Positions 13,830-24,031 of a DNA stretch of 64,000 nucleotides are shown here, piece by piece (positions within the stretch are counted from its first letter, which is position 1; every line of letters begins with the position of its first letter). The position numbers and the translations under genes are program-made. The notes under the pieces are model-generated. The model was given only the letters and a program-made list of their open reading frames with translations, was not told the DNA's origin and did not search any database. The DNA comes from Gordonia polyisoprenivorans (lineage in GTDB: Bacteria > Actinomycetota > Actinomycetes > Mycobacteriales > Mycobacteriaceae). The stretch spans positions 930,001 through 994,000 of the forward strand of contig NZ_CP072203.1 of the NCBI RefSeq assembly GCF_017654315.1. Direction: 5' to 3'.

Positions 13830-16800
13830 CCGACGACTCCACCCTGATCGATCCCGTCCGTGACCAGCCCCAGCGAGTGCTCGTGCCGACGGTCAGCGCA
13901 GCGGTGGGGGCGCCCGCGGCCAGCGGCGTGAGTTTCTCCAGTGCTCCCCAGCCCTGGTACCAGTCGCCGGACAGATACGTCGGCACCGTCTGCGCCGACG
14001 TCGTACTCTCCGAAATGGCCAGTAGGCCACCGTCGTCGGCGTCCTCCCAGGTCTTCGACTGTGAGTTCGCGGTCACGAAGTCGGGTTGGACGCGCCACCG
14101 GGGTACCTGCGCGACCCCGTGGGTGACCTGCAACGGCTGCTGGCACGGGAAGTGCGCGGCCACGCTGAAGTCGATCAGCGTCGGCGCATCGGAACCGACA
14201 ACCTGTTGCAGCGTCGCCAGTTTCGGCGCCCGCGGAGGGGTGATCACCAAGAACTGATCCTCACCGAGATTGTCGTCGAGCAGTGACAGCCGCATCACCG
14301 TGGCCGCCGGCGGTGCCGCCGCCATCGGCACCCGGAGATTGCGCCACGGCCGATTCGCGATCACCGGACCGGGATCGATCGGCGACACGTCGGGACCGAC
14401 CTGCTCGAAGGAGCCGTCCGGTCCCGGCCTGCCGAACTGCACCACCACCTGCCGGCCGAAGATGTACACCCCGAACATGTCGATGCTCGCCACCGATCCG
14501 GCGGCCGAGAACACCAGCAGCGGAGTCGAATTGCGCGCCGGCAGGTCGTACCAGTCGGTGGTCAGCCGGGCCTCGCCGTTGTAGCCGTAACTGCCGAGCA
14601 CCGGCGTCGTCGCGGGATCGAGGCCGAACGGGAGGGCCGCGGTGGAGCTGTTGACGGTCCGCGGTCCGCGCCCGCCGGTGGTTCCCGCGCCGAGCCCGCC
14701 GGTGATGGCGAACGGCTGGGAAAAGGGTGCGGCCACATTCATCTGACCGGGACGAGCACTACCGGGCTTGGGCGTGAGATCGCCGGGAACACCGTCGGGG
14801 GAGAAGCCGACCGACGTCGCACCGGATCGCGTGCCCGACAACGCCGCCGACGCCGTCTCGCCGCCCGCCGGGCGCAACATGCTCGCGTTGGGGTCCGACT
14901 CGACGAGGACCTGGTCGGCCATGCCACAACTGTTGCCGCGCACCGTGTTCAGATTCTCGCCGAACACCGTGAACGCCGGATACCGGACCGCCACCGCCTT
15001 GGCGAACACCAGCACCTCGGAGATCACCATCAACGCTGCGATGATCGCGATCGGCGACGACGCGACAACCAGGCGCCGGCGATCGGCGCGGCTGTGCCCG
15101 TCGCCGTGCGCGAGTCCGCGATTGGCGACGTAGTCCAGGCGCAGGTGTTGCCACACCGCAAGTGCCGCAGCAACAACCGCGAGTACCAGAAAGATCGTCG
15201 ACACACCGATACCGGCCACCACCGGCGCCCGATCGAACCACGAGATGCCGTACTCGTAGGCATACGGCCAGGCATTCTTGCCGGCCATCGCCGCAGCGAG
15301 CGCGAAGAACAACCCGGAGACGAACACCGTCAGGTTGCGCGTGGAGCGCGCCGCCGACTGGGCCACCGCCACGGTCGCGGTGGCGGCCAGCGCCGCCGCC
15401 AGACCGGCGAAGATGCCGAACTGGATGGTCCACTTGGTCGGGGTGAACGCCAGCAACAGCAAACTCACCCCGACGGCCCCGATCAACCGCCACGCGGGAC
15501 CCGGCGCCACCCCACTGATCCGGCTGCGCCGCAACATGACCGCCACCGTCACGATCAGCGCCGCCAGCAACAACAGCACCGGCACCCGCCGCGTCAGTGA
15601 GCCGTCCTTGGTGTTGACCGTCAAGAAGTAGTAGCGCAGATACTCCTGATTCCAGTCGATGACCGGTCCGGTCACATACCGGACCTTGGTCGCCTCGATC
15701 ACCGTCGCCAACGTCTGATCACGGAAGACGACGACGAGCACCAGCACCCCGGCAGCGACGATCGGTGCGACCAGCGGCGCCAGACCCGCCTCGCGCCGGC
15801 GGGCCAGCAGGATGTGCAGCAGCGGCCGTGCCGCCACGATCAGGATGGCCACCCCGATGAGTCCCTGCGGGGCCAGCGCGAGGGTGAACCCGGCCGCGAT
15901 CGCGGCGAGGGCGGCCGGGAGCAGAGCCCGTGTGGCGATGGCCTTCTCGGCGGCCCACCAGGTCAGCAACGACCCCAGGACGATCATCGACTCGCTGCGC
16001 AACCCACTGCAGAACGGCAGCCAGAACGCTGCGAACACCAATGCCGCCGACCACATCGCCCACCGCGAACGGCTCACGGCGCCACCGAGTCGCGGCAACA
16101 ACACCCGACTCAGGACGAACCAACTCGCCAGTCCCGCAACGAGTTGCGGCACCAACATCCACAACAGTGCAGGCGACAGCGCCGACCAGTGCCCCAGGAA
16201 TGCGTAATACCAGTCGAAGGGCGCCTCGGGGATCCCGTAGAAACGGTAGTAATCCGCGAGGTAACCGAACGAACCCGCGGTGCGTCCCATGTTCAGGATG
16301 TAACCGTCGTCGGGTGTCCCCGCGCCCAACAATGTCCACACGCCCAACACCGCGGTCACCACGAGATCGGTCGGCGATGGGCGCAGCCGCCGCGCCCATC
16401 GGGGGCGCGCACCGACCCGTCGTCGATACCGGCCGAGCCGGTCCAGCCAGAACAACGCCGCGAGTGACACCAGAACGCAGAGCACCGCGAGGATCATCAC
16501 GAGCAGCTTCAGCGTCGACGGCGTGCTCTCGTACCGATTGTCGATCTGCACGTGCGCCCGCACCCCCGACCCGGCGGCCAGCACCTGCGCGGTGGACAGA
16601 TCGGTGAACATCCCGTCGATCTGCGGCCGAGCGTCGGCGCCCAGATCGCCGGCCGAGGTGCCGACTCGTGCACCGCTCGGCCCGGCGAACTCCGCTCCCG
16701 TCGCGGTCGCCGAGGAGAACACATGAAGCCGCGCACACCCGGCGAGCTCGCTGCGCGGGATCGAGGCGGCCGCCACGTTGCGGAAGGTCACCGACACCGC

Positions 16801-17178
16801 ATCCCGGGTGGCCGTCACGTACAGGGCCTTGGCCTTCGAGTCGGGAGCAGCCGTCGGCATCGTCGCGAGCACCACGCCGCCGGCGGCGGGCAGGCCGCGC
16901 AGCACGGCGCAGTCGATCGTGACGTCGAGGGACTCGGCCGTCTGCGCGATCAGCGGCGCCGTCACCGACGGCGTCGTCGCCTGCGCGCCCACCGAATGCT
17001 GCGGCCAGTCGAAGGACGCCTGCGTCACGCTCACCGGCAACAGCGGGGTGATCACACACAGCACCGCGCCCACGACACCCGCGATGACGGCGATCAACGT
17101 GATCGGTGCAGAACGGACCGTCGGCGACCCCGTCGGCCGGTCCGCGTCGGACAGTGAAGACGGCGCTGTCGCAGGCAC
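13819..17178 (-). CDS. embA: EmbA-type arabinosyltransferase, canonical-orientation copy (EmbA1)
   Basis: A 1119-residue Emb arabinosyltransferase. The catalytic acidic pair is D290-D291 (TPDDGYILNMGR). EmbA-like signs are FRDQTLATVIEATKVRY, LRYYFLTVNTKDGSLTRR, FTPTKWTIQFG (the HH of EmbB/EmbC replaced by IQ, as in EmbA) and the ISWFDRAP loop. It keeps the DWYYAFLGHWS motif shared with the plus-strand EmbA copy, but the WMRLP motif found in the other copies reads WMLVP here. The GTG at 17178 gives the family N-terminus with a first helix at about 25-48. It is followed by embB1 with an 11-base overlap, so the two products probably form the EmbA-EmbB heterodimer known from mycobacteria. Confidence 0.92.
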   Translation of the reverse strand: MPATAPSSLSDADRPTGSPTVRSAPITLIAVIAGVVGAVLCVITPLLPVSVTQASFDWPQHSVGAQATTPSVTAPLIAQTAESLDVTIDCAVLRGLPAAGGVVLATMPTAAPDSKAKALYVTATRDAVSVTFRNVAAASIPRSELAGCARLHVFSSATATGAEFAGPSGARVGTSAGDLGADARPQIDGMFTDLSTAQVLAAGSGVRAHVQIDNRYESTPSTLKLLVMILAVLCVLVSLAALFWLDRLGRYRRRVGARPRWARRLRPSPTDLVVTAVLGVWTLLGAGTPDDGYILNMGRTAGSFGYLADYYRFYGIPEAPFDWYYAFLGHWSALSPALLWMLVPQLVAGLASWFVLSRVLLPRLGGAVSRSRWAMWSAALVFAAFWLPFCSGLRSESMIVLGSLLTWWAAEKAIATRALLPAALAAIAAGFTLALAPQGLIGVAILIVAARPLLHILLARRREAGLAPLVAPIVAAGVLVLVVVFRDQTLATVIEATKVRYVTGPVIDWNQEYLRYYFLTVNTKDGSLTRRVPVLLLLAALIVTVAVMLRRSRISGVAPGPAWRLIGAVGVSLLLLAFTPTKWTIQFGIFAGLAAALAATATVAVAQSAARSTRNLTVFVSGLFFALAAAMAGKNAWPYAYEYGISWFDRAPVVAGIGVSTIFLVLAVVAAALAVWQHLRLDYVANRGLAHGDGHSRADRRRLVVASSPIAIIAALMVISEVLVFAKAVAVRYPAFTVFGENLNTVRGNSCGMADQVLVESDPNASMLRPAGGETASAALSGTRSGATSVGFSPDGVPGDLTPKPGSARPGQMNVAAPFSQPFAITGGLGAGTTGGRGPRTVNSSTAALPFGLDPATTPVLGSYGYNGEARLTTDWYDLPARNSTPLLVFSAAGSVASIDMFGVYIFGRQVVVQFGRPGPDGSFEQVGPDVSPIDPGPVIANRPWRNLRVPMAAAPPAATVMRLSLLDDNLGEDQFLVITPPRAPKLATLQQVVGSDAPTLIDFSVAAHFPCQQPLQVTHGVAQVPRWRVQPDFVTANSQSKTWEDADDGGLLAISESTTSAQTVPTYLSGDWYQGWGALEKLTPLAAGAPTAALTVGTSTRWGWSRTGSIRVESSDDQ

Positions 17179-17291
17179 GATGACTGATGCTATGTGACGA
17201 AGGCATGCCGGGCGAAGCGCTGCGGCGGGCCCGGTGATCGAGCACTACTGAGACGGCTCTCAGTAAGCGTCCACTACTGTGTCGGTCTGAG
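17179..17291. promoter_or_regulatory. Divergent promoter region between the two embA-embB pairs
   Basis: A 113-bp gap between the divergent starts of embA1 (minus) and embA2 (plus). It must hold both promoters if neither pair is transcribed from elsewhere. It contains GAGACGGCTCTCAGTAAG-type sequence with partial dyads, but no clear sigma-factor boxes that I can defend. Confidence 0.5.
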
Positions 17292-20200
17292 ATGACTGAG
17301 CCCGCGACGCCGATGTCCACCACGCCCGATCGGCGTGGCGATCGACGCACCCTGCACATCGGTGGGATCGCGATCCCGTCGAATCCACGCACCTGGTCGA
17401 TCGTGGCCGTGGTGGCCGGACTGATCGCCGTCGTCGCCGCGGTCCTGACGCCGTTCCTGCCGGTCACCGCCCACACCGCGACCATCACGTGGCCGCAGCC
17501 CCAGTCGCTGTCGGTGACCGCCCCGCTGGTCGCACAAACGCCGTCGAACCTCGATGTGACCGTCGACTGCCGGGTGCTCGCCGATGCCGTCGGGAAGACG
17601 GGGACCGGATCGACGGTCCTCGTGTCGACGATGCCGCGCAGTGCGCAGAAGGCCACCGATTCCGGCCTGTTCATCACCGCCGGTTCCAGCGGCGTGACGG
17701 CCGCGGTGCGCAACTCCCAGCTGGCGAGCGCCACGCCCGAACAACTCGCCACCTGCCAACGCCTGCACGTGTGGGTCTCGCGGACCGACACCGCCGGGAT
17801 CACCCACGCACGCTTCGTCGGAGTGCCGGGACCCGCAGCGCAGGGCACCGCCGAAGCCGCCGACCAGCCCCAGGTCGCGGGACTGTTCACCGACCTGGAC
17901 TCGACGTCGGGCATGGCCGCCCGCATCGCCGTCGACAACCGCTTCGACACCACCCCGTCGGCGATCAAGCTGACCGTGATGATCTTCGGCGTACTCGCCG
18001 CACTCGTCGCGGCTGTCGCCGTCGCGGCCCTCGACATCCTCGGCGGCTATCACCGGCGCATCGGCCTGCCCGACGTCCGCCGGCTTCTCATGCCGCGCGC
18101 CGTCGACCTCGCAGTCACCGCGGTCCTGGTGGTGTGGCATTTTCTGGGTGCGGGCAGCCCCGACGACGGCTACATCCTGGAGATGGGCCGCAACAGTGTC
18201 GACGCCGGATACCTCGCCGACTACTACCGCTTCTACGGCATCCCCGAGGCGCCGTTCGACTGGTACTACTCGTTCCTCGCGCACTGGTCGCAGATCTCGA
18301 CGGCGGGCATCTGGATGCGCCTGCCCGCGCTGGTTGCCGGGCTGATCGGCTGGTTCATCCTGAGCCGGGTGCTGCTGCCGCGACTCGGTGGCGCGGTGCG
18401 CCGCTCACAGTGGGCGATGTTCACCGCCGCAGCAGTGTTCGTCGCGTTCTGGATGCCGCTCGACAGCGGCCTGCGCTCCGAACCGATCATCGTGCTCGGC
18501 TCGCTGCTGACCTGGTGGGGTGTCGAGCAGGCGATCGCCACCCGCCGGATGTTGCCGGCCCTCGGCGCCACACTGGCCGCCGGGATGACTCTCGCGGCCG
18601 CACCGCAGGGACTCATCGCGGTCGCGATCCTGGTGGCCGGTTCGCGGCCGATGCTGCGCAACGTGCGCCGCCGCGCCGCAGAACACGGTCTGCTCGCGAC
18701 GCTCGCCCCGGTCGCGGCGATGGCCGGGGTGGTCGTCATCATCGTCTTCCGCGACCAGACGCTGGCTGCCGTCGCCGAGGCGGTTCGGGTGCGCTACACC
18801 GTCGGTCCGGTGCTGTCGTGGTACCAGGAGTTCCTGCGCTACTACTACCTGACACTCAGCAGCCAGGACGGTACCCTCGTACGCCGCGTTCCGGTTGTGC
18901 TGCTACTCGCCGCGGTCTTTGTCACCATCGCTGTCATGTTGCGCCGCAAGCATGTTCGTGGCGTCGACCCGGCGCCGGTGTGGCGCCTGATCGGCACCTT
19001 CGGGCTGTCGATGCTGCTGCTGTCGTTCACTCCCACCAAGTGGACGATGCAGTTCGGTGTGTATGCAGGCGTCGCGGCCGCACTGGCCGCCGTCGCCGCG
19101 GTGGCCGTGGCCGAATCGGCACGCCGCTCAGCCCGCAACCTCTGCGTCTACATCGCCGGCCTGTTGTTCGCCTGCGCGGTCGCCGTCGCGGGCCAGAACG
19201 CCTGGGGCTGGGCGTACGACTTCGGTATCTCATGGTTCGACAAAGCGCCGGTGCTGGAAGGTCAACAACTCTCGAGCATCTTCCTGGTGCTCACGGTGCT
19301 CGCGCTCGCCGCCGCGGTCTGGTTCCACCTGCGCATCGACGTCGACGCCGAACACGGCCGGATGCGGGAGAATTCGCGCACCCCGGGGTGGGTGAAGACC
19401 GCGATCGCTTCCTCGCCGATGGCGATCATCGCGACGCTGGTGGTGCTCATCGAGTTGCTGCTGTTCGCCAAGGCCGCTGTCGCCCGGTCGGATTCGTACA
19501 CCACCGCCAGCGCCAACCTGCGCGCGCTGACCGGCAATCCGTGCGGGATGGCCGATCAGGTCCTCGTCGAACCCGACCCGAACACCGGTGCGCTGCGACC
19601 GATCGGAACCGAGGACATCTCCCGGGCACTCGCCGGGAAGTCCGAGGGCTTCGACCCCAACGGGGTCGCCGGGGATCTCACACCCGACTCGACGACGGTG
19701 AGCGCGGGCACCATCAACACCGGCGCCGACCCCTCCCGGCCGTTCGTGGTCACCGGTGCGCAACCGGGCACCACCGGCGGAGTCGGCCCCAAGGGCGTCA
19801 ACGGCTCCACCGCGGCACTGCCGTTCGGCCTCGATCCGGCCCGCACACCGGTCATGGGCAGCTACGGCCACGACAACGGCACCGCGACCCTCACCTCGAT
19901 GCCGTACGCGCTGCCGGCCCGCACCTCCTCGCCGCTGATCGTCATCACCGCTGCCGGGCCGGTGTTCTCCGTCGATCAGGACGGGGTGATCACCCCCGGC
20001 CGCTCGTTGACCGTCGAGTTCGGAACCTCCAGCGCCTCCGGTGATTTCCGGCAGATCGGGCCGTCGGTCGTGCCCCTCGATCCCGGACCGGACCGTCCCA
20101 ACCGCCCATGGCGCAACCTGCGTATCCCGATGTCGTCGGTGCCCGCGGGCGCCACCGCGATGCGGATCGTGGCCGTCGACGACAACCTCGCCAACGATCA

Positions 20201-20636
20201 GTGGCTGGCCTTCACCCCGCCCCGTGCGCCGCGGCTGGAGACGCTGCAGAACCTCGTCGGTTCCACCGCGCCGGTGTTGCTGGATCTGTCGGTCGGCAGC
20301 CAGTTCCCGTGCCAGCATCCGATCACCGTGACCAATGGGATCAGCCAGATCCCGCAGTGGCGGATCACCCCCGATCGCACCACGACATTCTCCAAATCCA
20401 AGTCATGGCAGTCGGCGACCTCCGGTGGTGGCATCCTCACCACCGCAGACGCGTTGACCTCGGCGAGCACGATGGCGACGTATCTGCAGGGTGACTGGTA
20501 CCGGGATTGGGGTGCGCTGCAACAACTGACACCGTTGGTGCCCGATGCGCGACCGGCGACGGTGCGCATGGGCGACACGACGGAATGGGGTTGGACCAGG
20601 AGCGGAGCGATCAGGGTGGTGAGCGAGAATGACTGA
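17292..20636 (+). CDS. EmbA-type arabinosyltransferase, inverted second copy (EmbA2)
   Basis: A 1114-residue Emb arabinosyltransferase on the strand opposite to embC and embA1. The catalytic pair is D291-D292 (SPDDGYILEMGR). EmbA traits are FRDQTLAAVAEAVRVRY, FLRYYYLTLSSQDGTLVRR, FTPTKWTMQFG and ISWFDKAP. It is closest within the window to EmbA1: both have YYRFYGIPEAPFDWYY, LLPRLGGAV, GSLLTWW and LDPA-TPVxGSYG. This points to duplication of an embA gene. It overlaps the next gene by eight bases (ATGACTGA), so the pair is likely translated together. A distinct role from EmbA1 cannot be assigned by sequence alone. Confidence 0.92.
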   Translation: MTEPATPMSTTPDRRGDRRTLHIGGIAIPSNPRTWSIVAVVAGLIAVVAAVLTPFLPVTAHTATITWPQPQSLSVTAPLVAQTPSNLDVTVDCRVLADAVGKTGTGSTVLVSTMPRSAQKATDSGLFITAGSSGVTAAVRNSQLASATPEQLATCQRLHVWVSRTDTAGITHARFVGVPGPAAQGTAEAADQPQVAGLFTDLDSTSGMAARIAVDNRFDTTPSAIKLTVMIFGVLAALVAAVAVAALDILGGYHRRIGLPDVRRLLMPRAVDLAVTAVLVVWHFLGAGSPDDGYILEMGRNSVDAGYLADYYRFYGIPEAPFDWYYSFLAHWSQISTAGIWMRLPALVAGLIGWFILSRVLLPRLGGAVRRSQWAMFTAAAVFVAFWMPLDSGLRSEPIIVLGSLLTWWGVEQAIATRRMLPALGATLAAGMTLAAAPQGLIAVAILVAGSRPMLRNVRRRAAEHGLLATLAPVAAMAGVVVIIVFRDQTLAAVAEAVRVRYTVGPVLSWYQEFLRYYYLTLSSQDGTLVRRVPVVLLLAAVFVTIAVMLRRKHVRGVDPAPVWRLIGTFGLSMLLLSFTPTKWTMQFGVYAGVAAALAAVAAVAVAESARRSARNLCVYIAGLLFACAVAVAGQNAWGWAYDFGISWFDKAPVLEGQQLSSIFLVLTVLALAAAVWFHLRIDVDAEHGRMRENSRTPGWVKTAIASSPMAIIATLVVLIELLLFAKAAVARSDSYTTASANLRALTGNPCGMADQVLVEPDPNTGALRPIGTEDISRALAGKSEGFDPNGVAGDLTPDSTTVSAGTINTGADPSRPFVVTGAQPGTTGGVGPKGVNGSTAALPFGLDPARTPVMGSYGHDNGTATLTSMPYALPARTSSPLIVITAAGPVFSVDQDGVITPGRSLTVEFGTSSASGDFRQIGPSVVPLDPGPDRPNRPWRNLRIPMSSVPAGATAMRIVAVDDNLANDQWLAFTPPRAPRLETLQNLVGSTAPVLLDLSVGSQFPCQHPITVTNGISQIPQWRITPDRTTTFSKSKSWQSATSGGGILTTADALTSASTMATYLQGDWYRDWGALQQLTPLVPDARPATVRMGDTTEWGWTRSGAIRVVSEND

Positions 20637-23600
20637 GACCACCACGACACCCGTGCACGCCGGCCGTAGCCGCCGGATCCGCATCGCACGGATCGTCGCG
20701 GTCGTCGCCGGCCTGATCGGCATCGTGCTGGCGCTCGCGATGGCGGCGCTGCCGGTCACCTACACCAAGGTGCAGATCAAGTGGCCCCAGCCGACCTCGC
20801 AGAATGCGTCCGGTGTCGAGAACATCTTGGCGCCGAACGTTTCCTACACGCCGACCAACCTCGACCTGAGCGTTCCGTGTCGGCTCGCCGCCGACCTGCC
20901 GGCCCGGGGCGGAGTGCTCGTGAGCACCGTCCCGGAGAACGGGGCCGAGGCGGGCAAGGTGGGGCTGTTCGTCCGCGCGACCACCGACCGGTTGCTGGTC
21001 GCCCAACGAAATGCCGTTCTGCTCAACGTCCCCCGTGCGCAGGCGCAGAGCACTCCGGCCTGCACGATCGTCATCCACGCCGATACCTCCGGTATCCGCG
21101 GTGAGATCCAGGGCTTCTCGGCGGCCGACGGTGCATCGACCTCGTTCCGCCTCGACGATCCCAACGCCCGCCCGCAGATCATCGGTGTGTACACCGACCT
21201 GCCGCCCACCGTCGACACCACGGGACTGTCGTACTCGTCGACCGTCGACACCCGCTTCGTGTCGAGCCCCACGACACTGAAACTCGCTGCGGCGCTGGTC
21301 GGTATCGTCATGAGCATCGCCTCGATGATCGCGTTGGCGGTCCTCGACACCCAGGACGGACGCAGACGCCGCCGCCTGCTCCCGGGCCGGATGAAGCGGC
21401 CCCGGGGGGACGACGAGGACGATGCCCCTGCGCTGCCGCCCGGTCGTAAGCCGTGGTGGCATATGAGCGTCCTGGATGCGCTGGTCGTCGCGGTGCTGAT
21501 CATCTGGCTGTTCGTCGGCGGCAACACCGCCGACGACGGATACCAGGTCACCGTTGGTCGGATCGCTCCCGGCGCAGGCTATCTCGACAACTACTACCGG
21601 TATTTCGGTGTGCCGCAGGACCCGTTCGGGTGGCACTACCAGTATCTCGCGCTGTGGATGCAGGTCAGCACTGCCACCCCGTGGCTTCGGCTGCTGCCGT
21701 TGATCTTCGGTGTCCTGTGCTGGTTCATGCTCTCGCGCGGGGCCTTTGGCCGGATCGGCAGCGCGGTCCGCAATTCGCGTGCGGCCCGCTGGGCCGGTGC
21801 CTTCGCCTTCCTCGCGGTGTGGCTGGCGTTCAACAACGGTCTGCGTGTGGAACCGTTCCTGGCCGTCGGCATCCTCGCCACATGGTTGTTGGTGGAGCGT
21901 TCCGTGGCGACCGGACGCCTCTTCCCGCTGACCCTGGCGATCGTCGTCGCGGCCTTCACGTTGACCGTCCACCCGGCCGGTGCCATCGCGGCGGTCGCCC
22001 TGATCGCGGCGTTGCGACCGATCTTCGTACGCTTGCGCTTCCGGATTCGACGCGACGGCTGGTTCCCCACGCTGACCCCGATCCTCGCCTCGGGTTTGCT
22101 GGTGCTCTACGAGATATTCGCCGACCAGCCGCTCGCCTCCATTCTCGAGGGTGTCAAGGTGCAGGGGATCGTCGGACCCACCAACAAATGGTGGACCGAG
22201 GCCATGCGGTACTACATCCTGCAGAACCCCACCACCGACGGGTCGATTGCCCGCCGGGTCGGGATCTTCATGACGCTCTTCGCGGTCATCCTGATCGTGC
22301 TGGTGCTGTTGAGTAGGCGTCGAGTACCCGGCATCGCCACCGCGCCGTTGTGGCGGATCGTCGCGATCCTCGCCGGAGCCGTTGGCGTGCTGGCCTTCTC
22401 GCCGACCAAGGCCACCCATCAGTACGGCGCCTTCGCCACGTTGACCGGTGTGCTCGTCGCCGCGGCGACCGCGTTCATCTCCCCGCAGGTGATCCGCCGA
22501 CGATGCAATCGGACCTTCATCGCCGCGGCGGCCACCTACGTACTCGCCGTCGTCTTCACCGGCCGTAACCAATGGTGGTACGTCGGCAGTTACGGCATCC
22601 CGTGGGGCGACGACACCCCGAATGTGGCCGGAATCAAGCTCTACCAACCGATTCTGCTGATCGCCGTCATCATCACGCTGGTCGGTGCCTGGCAGTATTT
22701 TCGCGACGACCGCCGCGCCCAACTGGGTGAGCCGATTGTCGAGCCGACCTCCGGCGCCCGCGGGTTCCTCGGCCGGATGCCCACCTACTCGCTGGCGATC
22801 GTGCTCGCTGTCGTGCTCGTGTTCAACATGATCTCCTTCGCCAAAGCAATTCAGACCCAACGTGGTTCGTGGTCGTGGGCGAGTTCCAACGTCAACGCCC
22901 TGCGTGGCAACCCGTGCGCGCTGGCCGATGCGATCCTCGTCGAAGCCGACCCCAACAAGGGCTTGCTCTCCCCGGCACGGGTTGCCGGACAAGAGAACTC
23001 GTCGCCGGGTGCGGCGCTGGCCGGCAAGGACATGGTCGGATTCACCCCCAACGGGGTGGCGACGGATCTGCAGACCACCTACGACGACGACAACGACGCC
23101 GACTCCGATCAGCAGGACCCTACTCAGACTGACCCCAACGCGGCCACAGACACGGGCGAGAACTCCACCGGCACAGCCGATACCGCAGGTGGTACCACCG
23201 CGACGAAGGGTGTCAACGGCTCGTCGGTGAAGCTGCCCTTCGGTCTCGACCCGGCCAAGGTGCCGGTGCTCGGGAGCTACGGTGCCCCGGGTAGCCGCGC
23301 CTCGCTGACCTCCGAGTGGTATCAGCTGCCCAAGCGCAGCCCCGATGCACCGCTGGTGACGCTGTCGGTGGCGGGCACCGTCGGCTACATCGACGACCTG
23401 GCCGTCACCCATCCGGGGCCGGAGCTGCGGCTCGAGTTCGGTCGTGTCGAGCCCGACGGCTCGGTGACCACGGTTGCCTCGCAGGTGCCGCTGGGGATCG
23501 CCACCGACCCCGCATGGCGCAACATGCGGTTCCCGCTCGACACCGCGCCGCCACGGGCGAGTGTCGTGCGCGTGGTCGCGGCCGACACGTCGTCGGATCC

Positions 23601-24030
23601 CTCGGGCTGGCTCGCGGTGACCCCGCCGCGGGTGACCCCGATGGTGACACTGAACGACCTTGTCGGCAGTAAGGATCCGACGCTGCTCGACTGGGAGGTC
23701 GCCCTGGCGTTCCCGTGCCAGCGGCCGGCCGAGGTACACAACGGCATCTGGGAGATCCCGAAGTGGCGGATCACCCCCGACGCCGACGGCGAACGGGTCA
23801 ACTCGCGCAACTGGATGGCCGGTAACTACGGCGGTCCGCTCGGCATGGTCGACAACGATCTGTCGGCGACGGTGCTGCCGTCGTACCTGCGTAACTCGTG
23901 GGCGAAGGACTGGGGCAGCCTGCAGCGGCTCACCCCGCTGGTCGACCAGACGCCTGCCGATCTCGTCGTCACCCAGGACACCCACACCGGCCTCTGGACC
24001 CCGGGACCCATGCGCGCCATCATGAACTGA
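20629..24030 (+). CDS. EmbB-type arabinosyltransferase, inverted divergent copy (EmbB2)
   Basis: A 1133-residue Emb arabinosyltransferase. The catalytic pair D302-D303 (ADDGYQVTVGR) is kept, and it shares YFGVPQDPFGWHYQ, NNGLRVEP and NQWWYVGSYGIPW with EmbB1. It has diverged elsewhere. The motif FTPTKWTHHFG reads FSPTKATHQYG, so the Trp is A595 and the second His is Q598. The usual WMRLP reads WLRLL. V309 stands at the position of Met306 of M. tuberculosis EmbB. The cytoplasmic loop at 245-275 is long and charged (DGRRRRRLLPGRMKRPRGDD). The start overlaps embA2. It is probably a partner of EmbA2 with altered donor or acceptor handling, but this is inference. Confidence 0.9.
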   Translation: MTETTTTPVHAGRSRRIRIARIVAVVAGLIGIVLALAMAALPVTYTKVQIKWPQPTSQNASGVENILAPNVSYTPTNLDLSVPCRLAADLPARGGVLVSTVPENGAEAGKVGLFVRATTDRLLVAQRNAVLLNVPRAQAQSTPACTIVIHADTSGIRGEIQGFSAADGASTSFRLDDPNARPQIIGVYTDLPPTVDTTGLSYSSTVDTRFVSSPTTLKLAAALVGIVMSIASMIALAVLDTQDGRRRRRLLPGRMKRPRGDDEDDAPALPPGRKPWWHMSVLDALVVAVLIIWLFVGGNTADDGYQVTVGRIAPGAGYLDNYYRYFGVPQDPFGWHYQYLALWMQVSTATPWLRLLPLIFGVLCWFMLSRGAFGRIGSAVRNSRAARWAGAFAFLAVWLAFNNGLRVEPFLAVGILATWLLVERSVATGRLFPLTLAIVVAAFTLTVHPAGAIAAVALIAALRPIFVRLRFRIRRDGWFPTLTPILASGLLVLYEIFADQPLASILEGVKVQGIVGPTNKWWTEAMRYYILQNPTTDGSIARRVGIFMTLFAVILIVLVLLSRRRVPGIATAPLWRIVAILAGAVGVLAFSPTKATHQYGAFATLTGVLVAAATAFISPQVIRRRCNRTFIAAAATYVLAVVFTGRNQWWYVGSYGIPWGDDTPNVAGIKLYQPILLIAVIITLVGAWQYFRDDRRAQLGEPIVEPTSGARGFLGRMPTYSLAIVLAVVLVFNMISFAKAIQTQRGSWSWASSNVNALRGNPCALADAILVEADPNKGLLSPARVAGQENSSPGAALAGKDMVGFTPNGVATDLQTTYDDDNDADSDQQDPTQTDPNAATDTGENSTGTADTAGGTTATKGVNGSSVKLPFGLDPAKVPVLGSYGAPGSRASLTSEWYQLPKRSPDAPLVTLSVAGTVGYIDDLAVTHPGPELRLEFGRVEPDGSVTTVASQVPLGIATDPAWRNMRFPLDTAPPRASVVRVVAADTSSDPSGWLAVTPPRVTPMVTLNDLVGSKDPTLLDWEVALAFPCQRPAEVHNGIWEIPKWRITPDADGERVNSRNWMAGNYGGPLGMVDNDLSATVLPSYLRNSWAKDWGSLQRLTPLVDQTPADLVVTQDTHTGLWTPGPMRAIMN

Positions 24031-24031
24031 C

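Noticed and set aside
20611..23985. A 1124-codon minus-strand frame across embB2.
   Set aside because: Low-complexity Arg/Gly/His/Asp-rich translation without motifs. The plus-strand frame encodes a complete Emb protein with its catalytic pair.
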